A stretch of DNA of 64,000 bases from Anaerolineaceae bacterium (GCA_020634135.1 JACKCG010000010.1:51257-115256); one strand, 5' to 3'. Positions 15,650 through 26,900 are shown, numbered from the stretch's first letter. Program-made: numbers and translations. Notes: generated by a model from the sequence alone, not told the origin.

Positions 15650-16753
15650 TTACGCAGCAAATCCATTAATCAGCAGATAGACCGCCCCGATATTCGCGGC
15701 GATCAGCACGAGCAGCCCCAATAACACCAGCGCCGGATAATGCTCATTCGTGCCGGGGATACGAGTTGCCTTGATTTCTTTAGGGATATAGGCGAAGTAT
15801 TCAACCGGGTCGCGCTTATCAAACTCGGCCTGGTCGTAGTCTTCCTCCCGCTCATCCTCAATTTGATCCAGCAGTTGGTGGGCAGAATCGGTATCCGGCA
15901 GGCCGCGCTGCACGTTAATCGTAGGCGATGAATCCATGTCCTTGCGGCTCTTGCGCCGGTTACGTGTTGGTGAAGGCACATTCTCCGGTATGGGCGGCGG
16001 CGGCGCCTCTGGCGTATGGCGTATCTCATCCAGCAGCGTGTTAATTTCATCTACGCTGGACGAGCTAAAGGGAGAATCATCATCCAGATCACTATTGTCC
16101 GCCATATCGGGTGGCGTGTATGACCGCCGCAGGGGAGGAGCGTCCTTTAAGGCGGGCTGGCCCATATCCGGCAGGTCACTGTCATCGTCATTACCGAACA
16201 GGGTTGAAGAAATCAAATCCTGGGCATTTTCCACCGATGGCGCGGACGAACTGCCGCCCAGATTCAGGTCTTTTACCCAGTCGTCATAGTCAGCGGACGA
16301 TAATTCGCTCACGGCGTGCCGGGAACTGGCGCTGCTGGTGGCAATTCCCGGATCATGCCAGTCAATATCCGGCAGTTCCTCCTCAGCCTGCGGTGGGGGC
16401 GGTGGGGGCGAGGGTGAGGGCGCGGGGGCCGGCGCTGCCGTAAAACTCGCCCCGGCCAGAATATCGTCGGCCTGTTTGGGGGGCGGCGGGGGCGTGTTCG
16501 GGGCGGATTTGTTCGCCAGGACATCCAACCCTTTGCGGGCCGTTTCGTTATTGGGGTTTATCACCAGCACATTTTCCAGGCAGGTACGCTGTTCTTCGGG
16601 GGTATCCACCACCGCGCTCAGCCATATCCAGCCCATCTCATTGTACTGGTCGAGTTCAACCGCCCGCATCAATAACGCCCGCGCCTCGTCTTTTCGACCC
16701 GCACGGTACGCATTAATGCCTTCGCGTACCATTCCATCTACATTCGCCGGCAT
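15650..16753 (-). CDS. TPR protein with Pro-rich linker and C-terminal membrane anchor
   Basis: 367 residues. The N-terminal 85 or so residues are tetratricopeptide-like: GINAYRAGRKDEARALLMRA, VELDQYNEMGWIWLSAV, VLVINPNNETARKGLDVL. A long low-complexity middle of Pro runs, Ser and acidic residues follows (for example PPPPPKQ, APAPSPSPPPPPPQAEE). There is one hydrophobic helix near the C-terminus (ALVLLGLLVLIAANIGAVYLL), so it is probably tail-anchored with the TPR in the cytosol. The fold suggests protein-protein interaction, with no enzyme activity. It has its own terminator downstream. Confidence 0.75.
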   Translation of the reverse strand: MPANVDGMVREGINAYRAGRKDEARALLMRAVELDQYNEMGWIWLSAVVDTPEEQRTCLENVLVINPNNETARKGLDVLANKSAPNTPPPPPKQADDILAGASFTAAPAPAPSPSPPPPPPQAEEELPDIDWHDPGIATSSASSRHAVSELSSADYDDWVKDLNLGGSSSAPSVENAQDLISSTLFGNDDDSDLPDMGQPALKDAPPLRRSYTPPDMADNSDLDDDSPFSSSSVDEINTLLDEIRHTPEAPPPPIPENVPSPTRNRRKSRKDMDSSPTINVQRGLPDTDSAHQLLDQIEDEREEDYDQAEFDKRDPVEYFAYIPKEIKATRIPGTNEHYPALVLLGLLVLIAANIGAVYLLINGFAA

Positions 16754-16993
16754 AGATCATTCCCTATCGCACACACGACCACCAGACCATCATCCTATCA
16801 TCATAACACAAAGCATTTTCCCTGCAAAAGCGGGTACAAAGTACCGTTTTTCATATGGCGGGTTTCCGGCATTGTGCGGGGTAAAGTGAATGATGACTAC
16901 GTCTCAGCTTATCCGCTCCATCGCCAGCGGCTGCCGTGCGCGGATGCAGATAAAACGGTATCATGATGAGACAACAGACAGAGACGAGGCTTC

Positions 16994-17555
16994 ATGGACA
17001 CTATCCCTGTTTTGCAGTCCCAACGGCTGACGCTGCGGGCCTTCACCCTGGCGGACGCGCCTGCCGTGCAATTCATTCTCAATGACCGGGAAATCACCGA
17101 CTACATGCTGTATATCCCTTATCCCTGTTCGGTTCAATGGGTGGAACAGTATATCCAGCAGGTGAACCAGGATGCTCCCCACCGGGCGCTACACCTTCGG
17201 CATTGTTCGGAGCGAAGATGATACCATTGTCGGGCGCATCAACATCCGCGTGAATGCCGACCACCAGCGGGCGGAGATTGGCTACTGGGTGGGACGGGTG
17301 TTCTGGGGACAGGGCTTCGCCAGCGAAGCGGCGCGGCGTATCATACAGTTCGGCTTCGATGACCTGGGACTCAATAGGGTGATGGGGCAATGCTTCGCCC
17401 GCAACGCGGCTTCGGCGCGGGTATTGGAGAAAGCCGGGATGCGCTATGAAGCCACGTTCCGCGATGACTTCCTGAAAAACGGCATCTACGAAACCACGCA
17501 CGTGTTCGGCATCCTGCGGGCAGAGTACGCGGCGGCGGGTGGGACGACGGGCTAA
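16994..17555 (+). pseudogene. GNAT-family N-acetyltransferase with a frameshift
   Basis: The first frame, from ATG 16994, gives a RimJ/RimL-type start: PVLQSQRLTLRAFTLADAPA, then VQFILNDREITDYM. It degenerates after about residue 62. The second frame (from about 17172) supplies the rest: YTFGIVRSEDDTIVGRINIR, AEIGYWVGRVFWGQGFASEA with the acetyl-CoA-binding loop, NRVMGQCFARNAASARVLEKAGM and a normal C-terminus. The two frames differ by one base, and the switch falls around 17170-17195, at or near the short C-run of gctccccacc. Both halves keep good coding sequence, so this is a very recent frameshift or a sequencing or assembly error. If intact it would acetylate an amino group, as on a ribosomal protein N-terminus or a small molecule. 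Confidence 0.85.
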
Positions 17556-17560
17556 AAAAT

Positions 17561-17594
17561 CATCCCTCTTGCCGCGTCGTGGTGAAACGGAGGG
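17561..17594. repeat. Detached copy of a lipoprotein gene 3' tail
   Basis: These 34 bases match the 3' end of the gene at 17998-19281 (17999-18032) at 30 positions. Read on the minus strand they encode LRFTTTRQEG and a TGA at the matching place. The differences are mainly at third codon positions, which suggests a remnant of a diverged paralogue. It lies just after the acetyltransferase stop. The 400 or so bases between the two copies hold no gene. Confidence 0.65.
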
Positions 17595-17732
17595 TTGAGA
17601 TGGTTACACAAGAATCCAAAACAAAAATTTGAACAAATGTTTGAACAAAGATTCACCACTTGCGCCCCGTTGTGTGGTACGCTGGTGACTGTAAGGGGGT
17701 GCTACAGCACACCCGCAGCTCACGGATGGCTG

Positions 17733-17839
17733 AAAACTGATGACTGATAACCAATCACTGACCACTGAAATCCAACAACTGACCACCGACCACTCATGCC
17801 AGACAACCACCCTTGCTGCAATCGCGGCAATTGCAGCAA
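17733..17839. repeat. Degenerate heptanucleotide array and adjoining 10-bp inverted repeat
   Basis: From 17733 to 17809 the sequence reads as eleven imperfect 7-base units (aaaactg, atgactg, ataacca, atcactg, accactg and so on). Immediately after, TTGCTGCAAT at 17813-17822 is perfectly complementary to 17830-17839 around a seven-base loop. It lies in the non-coding gap 17595-17997. A different heptamer array occupies 63833-64000. Confidence 0.6.
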
Positions 17840-17997
17840 AATTCTCCAATGCGGCAAAAAATCATCAAAAATGGACAGGCTTGAGGCGGAATAAGCCCAT
17901 CGAAACCCCCGGAAATCAGCAGTTGAGTGGCAATTTGCCGCCAGATACCACCCGTTTGCAACACAAACCCAGTCCGTAATGGCTGACGGCTGGCGGC

Positions 17998-19281
17998 TCA
18001 TCCCCCCTGACGTGTCGTGGTGAAACGGAGGGCGGCGTACCCGGCGGGCTGAGGGTCGGCCCACGCGAGGTACAGGTGCAAGTCCCGGTCAGCGGCCAGC
18101 AGCGGCGTGCCGATCAGCCCATTGGTGGCGGCGATGTCCTGCCACCCCACTACCCGCCCCCCCTGGAAATAAACTACGATCAGCCGTTTTCCCCAGGCCG
18201 CCGCGACTGGCAGGACGGCATACTGCGCCGGGGCTGGCGACGCCCACGCCAGCCATTCCGTACCATCTGCCGACTGTCGTGCCGTGCCGGAGTTAAACCC
18301 GGTGGTGAAGGGCGTATCCAGGGTCGTAACAATGCCCAACCGCGCCGGAGGCGACCAATCCCCGCCCGCAGGCGACCCGGCAGCGTACCAGGTTTCCGTA
18401 CCACCCGCCGCCCGTGTGATCGTCCAGAAGAGATAAGCGTGAGTCTGGTCGAGTCCGGCCTGCACCGCCAGCAGTCTGTCGCCCGGCAGCATGTCGGGGG
18501 GTGCCACGAGGACACGCTGTGTTGCCAGCACGCCCGCCAGCAGTTCCCCGCCGTAGACCTGCCTCTCGGCGCGGTTCAGCCAGAACAGATAGGTTGTCCC
18601 GTTCCCGGCGGCCAGCAGCGGCCAATCACCGGTCACACCCAATGGCCGGGGATGCGGTGAACGTCCCGCCCCATCTATAGTCTGGACATACAGACCCGGC
18701 TCGGCAGGCGAACCACCGCTCCACACCACCCATAACCCGCCATCCCCGGCAGGTAAGAGCGAATAGTGCAGTGTGCGCCGGTCAGAAACCAGCAGCGGCC
18801 CGCGATCTACCGTCATTTCCGGCGTGATGAGCGCATTCACGAGGCGCGGCAGGTTGTCGTCCCCGGCGTCCAGCCACAACAGATGCGTGTTTCCGGCGCT
18901 GGCCGGGGCGCTTTGCTGGCCGTAAGGGTGTACCGGTGGTAGGGGCAGTACCACCCGCTCGGAAAGCCCTCCCACATCAACAAGGCGCGTATCCTGGTGT
19001 ACGCCGGTATCGTCCGCCCCCACCCAGAAAGCTGCTACCCAACCGGGCAGCACACTCAAAGCTGGCGCGGCGCTTTGTTCCGCCTCCCCCAGTGTGACAA
19101 CCGGCCCCCACAGTGACATTTCCGGTCTGGTATCGCCGGTGTCGCACCCCGCCAGGATGAGGAGCAGAAGGGTGAGAATACCTAACAGAGGGACAGAATA
19201 TAGCTTGCCCGCACCCTGTACCCGCCCCCAAAATAATGAAGGGGCGACATACCTGCCGCCCCCACCCTGATACTCAGTCAT
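17998..19281 (-). CDS. Lipoprotein, probable beta-propeller
   Basis: 427 residues. The first 46 residues end in a lipoprotein signal: hydrophobic LLGILTLLLLILAGC, with lipobox LAGC, so Cys46 would be lipidated and the protein anchored outside the membrane. The mature part is rich in Trp/Gly strand repeats (LPGWVAAFWVGADD, NTHLLWLDAGDD, GGLWVVWSGG, GTTYLFWLNRA, HAYLFWTITRA, LHLYLAWADP), as in sialidase- or BNR-like propellers, but without a clear active site. The ATG at 19281 starts 11 bases after the threonine synthase-receiver stop, so it is probably the last gene of the large signalling operon. The long n-region overlaps a GGGGCG...CGCCCC repeat (19226-19250), so the N-terminus is uncertain. 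Confidence 0.7.
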   Translation of the reverse strand: MTEYQGGGGRYVAPSLFWGRVQGAGKLYSVPLLGILTLLLLILAGCDTGDTRPEMSLWGPVVTLGEAEQSAAPALSVLPGWVAAFWVGADDTGVHQDTRLVDVGGLSERVVLPLPPVHPYGQQSAPASAGNTHLLWLDAGDDNLPRLVNALITPEMTVDRGPLLVSDRRTLHYSLLPAGDGGLWVVWSGGSPAEPGLYVQTIDGAGRSPHPRPLGVTGDWPLLAAGNGTTYLFWLNRAERQVYGGELLAGVLATQRVLVAPPDMLPGDRLLAVQAGLDQTHAYLFWTITRAAGGTETWYAAGSPAGGDWSPPARLGIVTTLDTPFTTGFNSGTARQSADGTEWLAWASPAPAQYAVLPVAAAWGKRLIVVYFQGGRVVGWQDIAATNGLIGTPLLAADRDLHLYLAWADPQPAGYAALRFTTTRQGG

Positions 19282-19292
19282 TGATGCCCCGT

Positions 19293-20978
19293 TTAATCCT
19301 CGAACTGGCTCACCAGGCTCTCGACGAAATCCTCGTCAATGAACGAACCTTTTTGCAGCAGCTTCTCGATCTGCCCATCCAGGCGGGAGCGTTCTTTTGC
19401 CGTCAGTTCCTTTGCCGTTACTACAACAATCGGGATACGCGCCATGTTCGGGTCGGCCTTCATGGTGTCAATCACGCCGAAGCCATCCAGGTCTGGCATC
19501 ATCAGGTCGGTGATAACCATATCCGGGTGCAGCCTGCGGACCAGCTCAATCCCCCGGCGGCCATCGGGCGCGGACTGGACTTCGAAGTTGCCCCGTGCCC
19601 GCAAAATACGGCTGATGAGGCGGGCGGCGGCCTCGTTATCTTCAATAATCACAATCTTCTTGACCTGCGATTCAACCTGTTCCAGCGCCGAGAGCAGGCC
19701 TTCTTCCGGCAGTACCGGGGCTTTCTTCTGCTTGGAAAGGTCTACCGAGTGCTGCCATTGGTCGCCCAGGACGTGTTTCTCCACGGCCATCGTGTGACCG
19801 GAGACGTTAACGACGACGACATCATCACGCTTAATCACGCCTTCGCGCACCATCTTGACCAGCCCGGCAAAGGTGACTGCCGTCGCCGGTTCTACCGAAA
19901 CACCGTCGGTACGCGCCAGGATAACCGCCGTATCAAAGGCCTCTTCGTCAGTCGCGGCGTTGAAGTAACCGCCGTTCTCCTGGACGTAATCATACAGGAG
20001 TTCATAAGCGCGTCCGGGGTTGCCGGTTGCCAGGGTGGAGATAATCGTCTGCGGGTTTTCGATAGGCGTCGCAATACGCTGGCCGCGCTGGAAGGCCTCG
20101 ACCATCGGCGCACAACCGGCGGACTGTACCATGCCCAGCGCGGGCATTTTATCCACCAGTCCGAAGTTCACCATCTCCCGGAAGCCCTTGCCGACGCCAA
20201 TCGGTCCCATACCGCCGCTGACACCCTGCAAGAACCAGTCCGGTGAACGCCAGCGTTTGCCGTCTTCCAGTTCCTCCCCCAACTGCTCAGCGATCTCGTA
20301 GGCAATGGTCTTCATAGCCTCAATCGCCGCCACACTTTTGATGCCACGATCCAGGAACAACCCTTTGGACTTGGCGAACCGCGCCGCCAATTCTTTGGTT
20401 TCATCATAGGTGCCGGTGATCTTGATGACCTCCGCGCCGTAGAGGGCGGCTTCGCGCATCTTATCGCCGGGCGCCAGGCTGGGGAAGAACGCCCATACCT
20501 TAATGCCAGCCCGTGCGCCATAAGCGGCATAGGCAATCGCCACGTTCCCGGTGCTGGCGACCACGACTTCCGGGACGCCTATCTCCTTGAGGGCTGAAAT
20601 CGCTACCGTCGCCTGCCGGTCCTTGAAGCTGCCGGTTGGCCCCTGGCGTTCATCTTTGTAGTAGAGGTGATTCAAACCCAGGTTAGCCGCCAGTGCCTGT
20701 GACTTAATGAGTGGCGTACCGCCTTCCCCCAACGAGACGATGTTATCCGTATTCTGAAGGGGCAGCACTTCGCGGTAACGCCACAGCCCGTTACGGCGGC
20801 GCTGGATCGCCTGCAACCATTCGTCTACGTGCAACCCCTGGAAGTCATATCGCGCCTCCAGGATATTCTCGCCGCAGTTCGGGCAGCCAACCAGGGAACT
20901 GTTCAGCGGAATACGGGTACGACAATTGATACACTCCAGTTCAATATGATAATGGGTGGAAGGGGATAAATTAGCCAA
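19293..20978 (-). CDS. thrC: Threonine synthase fused to a C-terminal response-regulator receiver domain
   Basis: 561 residues in one uninterrupted frame. Residues 1-430 or so are a zinc-ribbon-type threonine synthase. They show CINC and CPNCGE, the PLP-binding Lys in GPTGSFKDRQ, STGNVAIAYAAYGARAG, QGVSGGMGPIGVGKG as phosphate loop, and VSVEPATAVTFAGL. This enzyme makes threonine from O-phosphohomoserine. Residues 439-561 are a full CheY-like receiver: acidic pair E446-D447 (IIEDNEAA), phosphoacceptor D491 (MVITDLMMPD), T521 and K543 (LLQKGS). Such a fusion is very unusual. It starts 6 bases after the giant histidine kinase, so kinase and receiver are cotranscribed. I infer phosphorylation-controlled activity or localisation of the enzyme. 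Loss of synthase activity with reuse as a sensor is possible but less likely, as the key residues are kept. Confidence 0.93.
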   Translation of the reverse strand: MANLSPSTHYHIELECINCRTRIPLNSSLVGCPNCGENILEARYDFQGLHVDEWLQAIQRRRNGLWRYREVLPLQNTDNIVSLGEGGTPLIKSQALAANLGLNHLYYKDERQGPTGSFKDRQATVAISALKEIGVPEVVVASTGNVAIAYAAYGARAGIKVWAFFPSLAPGDKMREAALYGAEVIKITGTYDETKELAARFAKSKGLFLDRGIKSVAAIEAMKTIAYEIAEQLGEELEDGKRWRSPDWFLQGVSGGMGPIGVGKGFREMVNFGLVDKMPALGMVQSAGCAPMVEAFQRGQRIATPIENPQTIISTLATGNPGRAYELLYDYVQENGGYFNAATDEEAFDTAVILARTDGVSVEPATAVTFAGLVKMVREGVIKRDDVVVVNVSGHTMAVEKHVLGDQWQHSVDLSKQKKAPVLPEEGLLSALEQVESQVKKIVIIEDNEAAARLISRILRARGNFEVQSAPDGRRGIELVRRLHPDMVITDLMMPDLDGFGVIDTMKADPNMARIPIVVVTAKELTAKERSRLDGQIEKLLQKGSFIDEDFVESLVSQFED

Positions 20979-20984
20979 TGAATC

Positions 20985-23900
20985 TTATTCTCCGTTTAAC
21001 CCGGTCAGATAGAGTTTGACTTCGTTGAGAAACGTTTCATGATTTTCAACGCTAATGTCGGTTTTGTAAAGGACTTCTACATCGGCCAGGCGGTCCTTTT
21101 CATCGGCATTCAGTGATTCCCCGGTAATAATCACAATCGGGATTCCCGCTGTTTCCGGGTGCGCCCGCAGTTCGTCCAGCACCGCGAAACCGTCCATTTC
21201 CGGCATTCGCAGATCGAGCAGAATCAGGTCAGGACGGCGGCGTACTACCTGGGTGATCCCTTCATCGCCGGAATGCGCGGTATACACCCGGTAGCGCCCC
21301 TGGGCATCCAGGATTTGTTTGAGCAGGCGCGTGCTGTCGCTCTGGTCGTCAATGATGAGGATACGCTCGGTCTGACCTTCTCGCTCGGCATGGGTCACGG
21401 TTTTTACCAGTTGATCGGGCGTGAAGGGACGGCGGATGAAGCTGAATGCACCGGCTGCGAAGGCCTGTTCAGAAACGTCGGTGATCCCGGCGATCAGCAC
21501 CGGGATGTCTTCGGTATCCTCGCGGGACTTCAGGCGAGCCATGATGTCCCAGCACGAACCGTTGGCAAAACTCGCATCCATGATAATCATCGTGGGGTGC
21601 AGGCCGGAAACCATCGCCTCGGCTTCAAGGGAAGACCCAGCGGTGAAGATGTCATAGCCCTCGCGCTGGAGCGCCCGGCGGTATTGGTCAATCATGGCCG
21701 GGTTTTCCTCCGCGATGAGAATCTGACGCTTGGGCGCCATCACCCCCGCCATCGTGCCGGTAACGCGCTTGCGCTTCGCCCGCGCCATTTCCAGCGTCTC
21801 GCGGTTGTCATCATCCGGGCCGGGTTCACTCTCCCCATTGGACGGTACTGCCTGGGGGGCAGTTGCGGCTGGGTCAGCGATTTCGTTCGCGCCAGTCGAG
21901 CGGGATGGCCGGGAGAGTCTTTGCGTGTCGTCCACCGTGCTCAGGTTGAGCGAAGCAGCGCTTTTCTGCTTGGCTTCTTCCAGTTCTTCCGGCGATATAG
22001 GTTCAAGTGGGAGCAGGATACTGAAGGTCGAGCCGATATTGACAGCAGACTCCACCAGCATCATGCCGCCCTGCATCTCTATCAGCGATTTGGCAATCGG
22101 CAGCCCTAGCCCGGTGCCACCCACCGTCCGTGTCAGCGATGAGTCCACCTGGCGGAAGGCCTCAAACAAGAGTGGCAGGTCTTTCTCAGCGATACCAATA
22201 CCAGTATCAGCAACATCAATGCGAACCATTTCTTTGCCGCTTGCCGCGTGCGGTTGAGCGTAAATCGAGATGGCAATCTGGCCTTCATTGGTGAATTTGC
22301 AGGCGTTCGAGACCAGATTAATCAGGACCTGGCGTGTGCGGAACTCATCACCATAGGCCTGCGGCAGCCCTGGCGAGATATTGAGCACGATGTCAATTGG
22401 CTTGTCTTTCACCAACCCGATGCCAATCGAGCGTACACCGTCCGCTACAGGTTTAACGTCGAAGTAGTCAATGTGCAGGTCCATCTTGCCGGAGGCGATC
22501 TTCGCCTGGTCAAGCACGTCGTTAATGAGGCCGAGCAAGTGCTGGCCGCTGCTATAGATTGTGGATATATCCTGCTCCTGCATTTCGGTCAGCGGGCCAT
22601 CAATGCCTTTCAGGATGACCCGGCTGAAACCGATAATCGAGTTGAGCGGGGTACGCAGTTCGTGGCTCATGTTCGCCAGGAAGTCGCTGCGCAGCTTGTC
22701 CAGCTCCATGAGTTTCTCATTCTGCTCAAAGACCCGTTCGAGCAGTCGTGAGCTTTGCACAATGGCCGACAGGTTGTTAGTCAACGCGCCGAGCAGCATC
22801 AGCGTTTCGTCATGATAGGCATTCAGCCGGTCATCTTCCAGGATGAGCACACCTGTCAGGCTGTTGCCGGATGTCATCGGGACAATGGTCGCAGAACGGG
22901 TTGACGAGGAAATCGGCAGGTAGGTTGGCTCCTGCTCAATATTATTAATGATCCGGGGCCGGCCTTCGCTGGCCGCCATGCTGACGAAGTGCTGCCGGTC
23001 ATTGAGCTGGATTTCCGGCATTTCGGAGAGGGGCTGGTTAGAACCGGCCCGCGCTACCGGGTCCAGCACCGCGAAGATGTTATCCTCCAGATCATAGTAT
23101 TCTTCGCGCAGATACACGGCAACCACATGTGTCCGTAACAGGTCACGCACCTGGAACACCACGTTTTCCAGCGATTCTTGCAGTGTCTCATCCGGGCGGG
23201 CAGCAGCAGCCGTTACATCGAACAGGAAGGAGAGATTCTTGGCGCGACTCTGTGACTGGGTGAACAAACGGGCGTTATAGATCGCCACCGAAATCTGGGC
23301 CGCTAACAGGCGCAGCACGTCGGCGTCCTCGGTGGTGAAGGCATTCGGGCGGTTGGACTGCACATCGAGCGCACCAACGACCTCACCCTCCGTGATGATC
23401 GGTAGTGCCATCTCAGAGCGGGTAAGCGGCAGGTGCGGGTTCGGTTTGTGTTGGTAACGGGCATCAATGGTATCGAGCGCGACCACAGGCTCGCCCCTGG
23501 CTGTCGTCTGTCCGATCACGCTGATCGAGCCTTTCGCCAGCTTGTGCTTGATACTCAGCAGTTTCTTACCGGCTTCCCCGGTGCTGGCACGCAGTTCCGC
23601 GTATTCTCTCTTTTCATCCATCATGAAAATCTGAACATGATCGTAGTGGAAAGTCTCTTTAATCTGGTCAACCACCTGGGGCAGCAGCTTATTCAGGTCG
23701 AGGATCGAAGAGGCCGCCTGGGTGACTTCCGCAGAGAGCGCCAACTGCCGCGCCCGGCGTTCCGTCTGGTTGAGCAGGCGCACCGCACCGAGCGACAGCG
23801 CCGCCTGTTCAGTAAACGCCCGGTAAATGCGCAAGTCACGTTCGGTGTGCCGGTAGGGTTTGTCGCTGATAAGCCACAGGATACCCAATGGCTGGTTAGC

Positions 23901-26900
23901 GGCGAACAGCGGCAGCACCGCCAGCGCACCAATATCCAGACTCTGGAAACCGAACAACTCCATTTCAGATAAGTCTGCTTGCTGGGTCACATCATCTATC
24001 GTGATAATGGAAGTAGCGGCAAGATGTCGCCAGTTCGGGAACTGGTCGGGAGACAGGGTGACATTGAGCATGTCAAGGTCAGTCACGCCTTCCTTCGCCC
24101 AGTTGACGGCGATCTGCACATGCCCGCTGGTGAGCGTCAGTTCCTTACTCATGACATCCATCATGAGGATGCGCTGGATGTGCCCCTGGTGGATATGCTT
24201 GATCGCGGCATTCACCACGTCTTCGGGTGTAATCGCGCGGGCGAGGATACGGCTGATTTCATAGAGTGAAGTCGCTTCCTCGTAGGCTTGTTCAGTGTTA
24301 CGGAAGAGGATGTGGTTATCCACCGACACGGCGGCGTTGTCCACAATCGCGTTCAAGAACTGCTCGTAGTCCCCGACCTGGGTAGGCAATTGGTCATGAG
24401 TCAGTACGACCCAACCGAGGAGCGTTTCGCGTGTCCACATCGGCAGGCTGGAAACCGCGTGGACGCCCTTTTCGGTCAGCGCGGTCCGGGCCTGTGGGGG
24501 CAGTACCGTATCCTCGGCGACATTGGCGATGAATAGCGGTGTCTCTTGCAGCAGATCATACGGCAGGTCGAATTCATCAACCGGGTAGACCGCACGCTGG
24601 ACGATGACCGCGCCGCTCTCCCTATCCAGCAGGAGGACATAGCCGTTCACCACACCCAGGTCTTCTACCTGTTCGATCACAGCGTCAACCACAGTGTCCA
24701 GGTTCGATGCGCCTGCCAGCGTCTTGATGGCTTCGTACAGGGTCATGGATTCGTTCAGGCGGTTCTGCAGTTCGGATTCCAGGCCGCGCAGGGTGGTAAT
24801 ATCCTGGAAGGCCGCCACGATAGCCGTCACTGCGCCCCGGTTGTCATGAATCGGGGCGGCGTTCAGCAGCAGGTCAATCCGTTCATCATCCCGGAAGATC
24901 ACGAGGTCACTGGCGAACTGCGGTTGTCCGGTCTCCCGCGCATGAATGACGGGCAGTTCCGCCACCGGGTAAGGTGTATAGGTGTCGCGCCGGAAGAGGT
25001 TATATGCGTCGTCGCCAAACGGGATTTCCGGTGAGAGTGCCTGCCCCAGCAGTGATTCAGCCTGATAGTTCGAGCGAATCGGTCTGAGCGTGCGCCCGTC
25101 CAGCACAACAACGCCGGTAGGCATGGTTTGCAGAATCGAGTTGAGGTACTCACGCTCGTTTTCAGCCTGCAAGAACAGCCGCCGGTTTTCAGTCGCCACC
25201 GCGACCTGGGCCGCCAACGTGAGGATAAGCTGTTCATCATGCCCGCTCATATCCACGCTGTTGGTATCGCGCCCGACCAGCACCGCACCGGCAATATGCT
25301 CGCCCACCCGTACCGGGGCGACGATATGTTTGCCAAGCGACTTGAGTTCGTCGGCTGATGCGCCCATAAATGCCAGGTATTTACCCGGCTCATTGATAAT
25401 GATCGGCTGGTTAAAGCGGATGGCATCCACCAGTGAATGCTCATCAGCCGCCATATTGAGCGATAAGCCATCCCACTGTGGGCCACCGCGCACACTGCGC
25501 GAGATTACCTCTTCCAGCAGGTCGGGCACAACTTCATTCCGCAGCATGACGAGCCAGCGGTCATAGTTGGCCGGTTCAGCGATGCGCTCAAAGGCTTCGG
25601 TCAGGCTCTTGGCGAAGTCTGCGCCGACACGGGTTGCCAGCTGGCCGACTTCAGCCAGCGCCAGCGCCCGCTGCGCTTCCAGACGCGCTTCTTCAAAGAG
25701 CTGCCGGTTTTCGACAGCGATACCCACCTGGTCGGCAATAGACTGGATGAAGGGTTTCAGGTTCTCGTTCAGGACATCTGGCTGGCTGGCTTCACAGATG
25801 AGCATACCATACCACTTTTGCCCGGACTGGATCGAAGCGGCCACCAGACTGACGGCGCCGCCCTGTTGCAGCGCAAGGCGCAGCCGCTGGTTATCAGCCA
25901 GCGCGGTTTCCAGGTCGGCAATATACACGGCTTCACGGGATTCGCGGAAGAGCGTGGGCAGTTGCGTTGCTTCGGTAGAGACCCGGATGCCCGGTTGGAG
26001 GCTGCTTGACCGCTCATCCTGATTCAACACATAAACGTAATCCAGATAGGGCGCATTCAGCCCCGGATTCGGCCCGGCCAGCAGGATCAACACCCGTGAG
26101 GTGCCGGTTGCCCACCGAGCGATGTGCCACGCCGCCGATTGGTACACGGCGTTGGCATCCTGGGAGGTCGCAATGTCACGACTGGCGCTGTAAAGCTGCT
26201 GGGTTTCATCCAGCGCCCGCGTCGTCCGTTCCAGCAGTCGCCGGTTTTCAATCACGGTACTCATCTGCCCGGTCAGCGCCCGAAACACTTCATAATCCTG
26301 CTCGGTGAGTTCGTGCAGATAATCACTGGTAAGCGTGAAGAGGGCTATCGGCTGGTTGGCGCTGAATAGCGGGAAGGTCGCGGTAAAACGAGGGCTTGAG
26401 TCCTCGCGCAACTGGGTTTCCGGTTCACGCTGGCGTATGGGCGAATCAAGTCCGATGACCAGCGGCTTCAGGGTGTCATCTTCCACGATCATGCCGTCCT
26501 GAGAACGGGCCACGATACGCACTGCCGTCGGCCACCCGGTTTGGTCTAACCGTCCTTCCAGCATCCCTAACTCAAAATTAGTGCGGGGATCGCGGGAAGC
26601 CGTAACCGCCGCCCTCACCAGAGGGATATCACCCTGTTCCTGGTTGATAATCCGGCTGGCCGCATACAGCCGTTCAAGTTCAGCTACGTTCGCTTCCTGG
26701 TCTTTGAGCAGCATACGGTTGTCAATCGTGACGCCAGCCTGGTCAATCAGCGCGGCGTAAATCCGGCTCTCCTGGGCGGAAAATTCACGCGGGCTGGGGA
26801 AACCAATGATGATGATGCCGCGCCAGTCGCCACGTGTCGAGAAGGGCACAATCGCTACCGCCTTCACTCCCAACAGTCGCAACAGCCCTTTCAGATGGTT

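Noticed and set aside
14711..15724. 337-codon open frame on the plus strand
   Set aside because: It is antisense to the permease and crosses the terminator hairpin at 15593-15628. The sequence is Gln/Arg-rich with no family pattern.
17600..17660. Tandem TTTGAACAAA near 17630
   Set aside because: Two copies suggest an operator-like pair, but no regulated gene starts nearby and the spacing is not informative.
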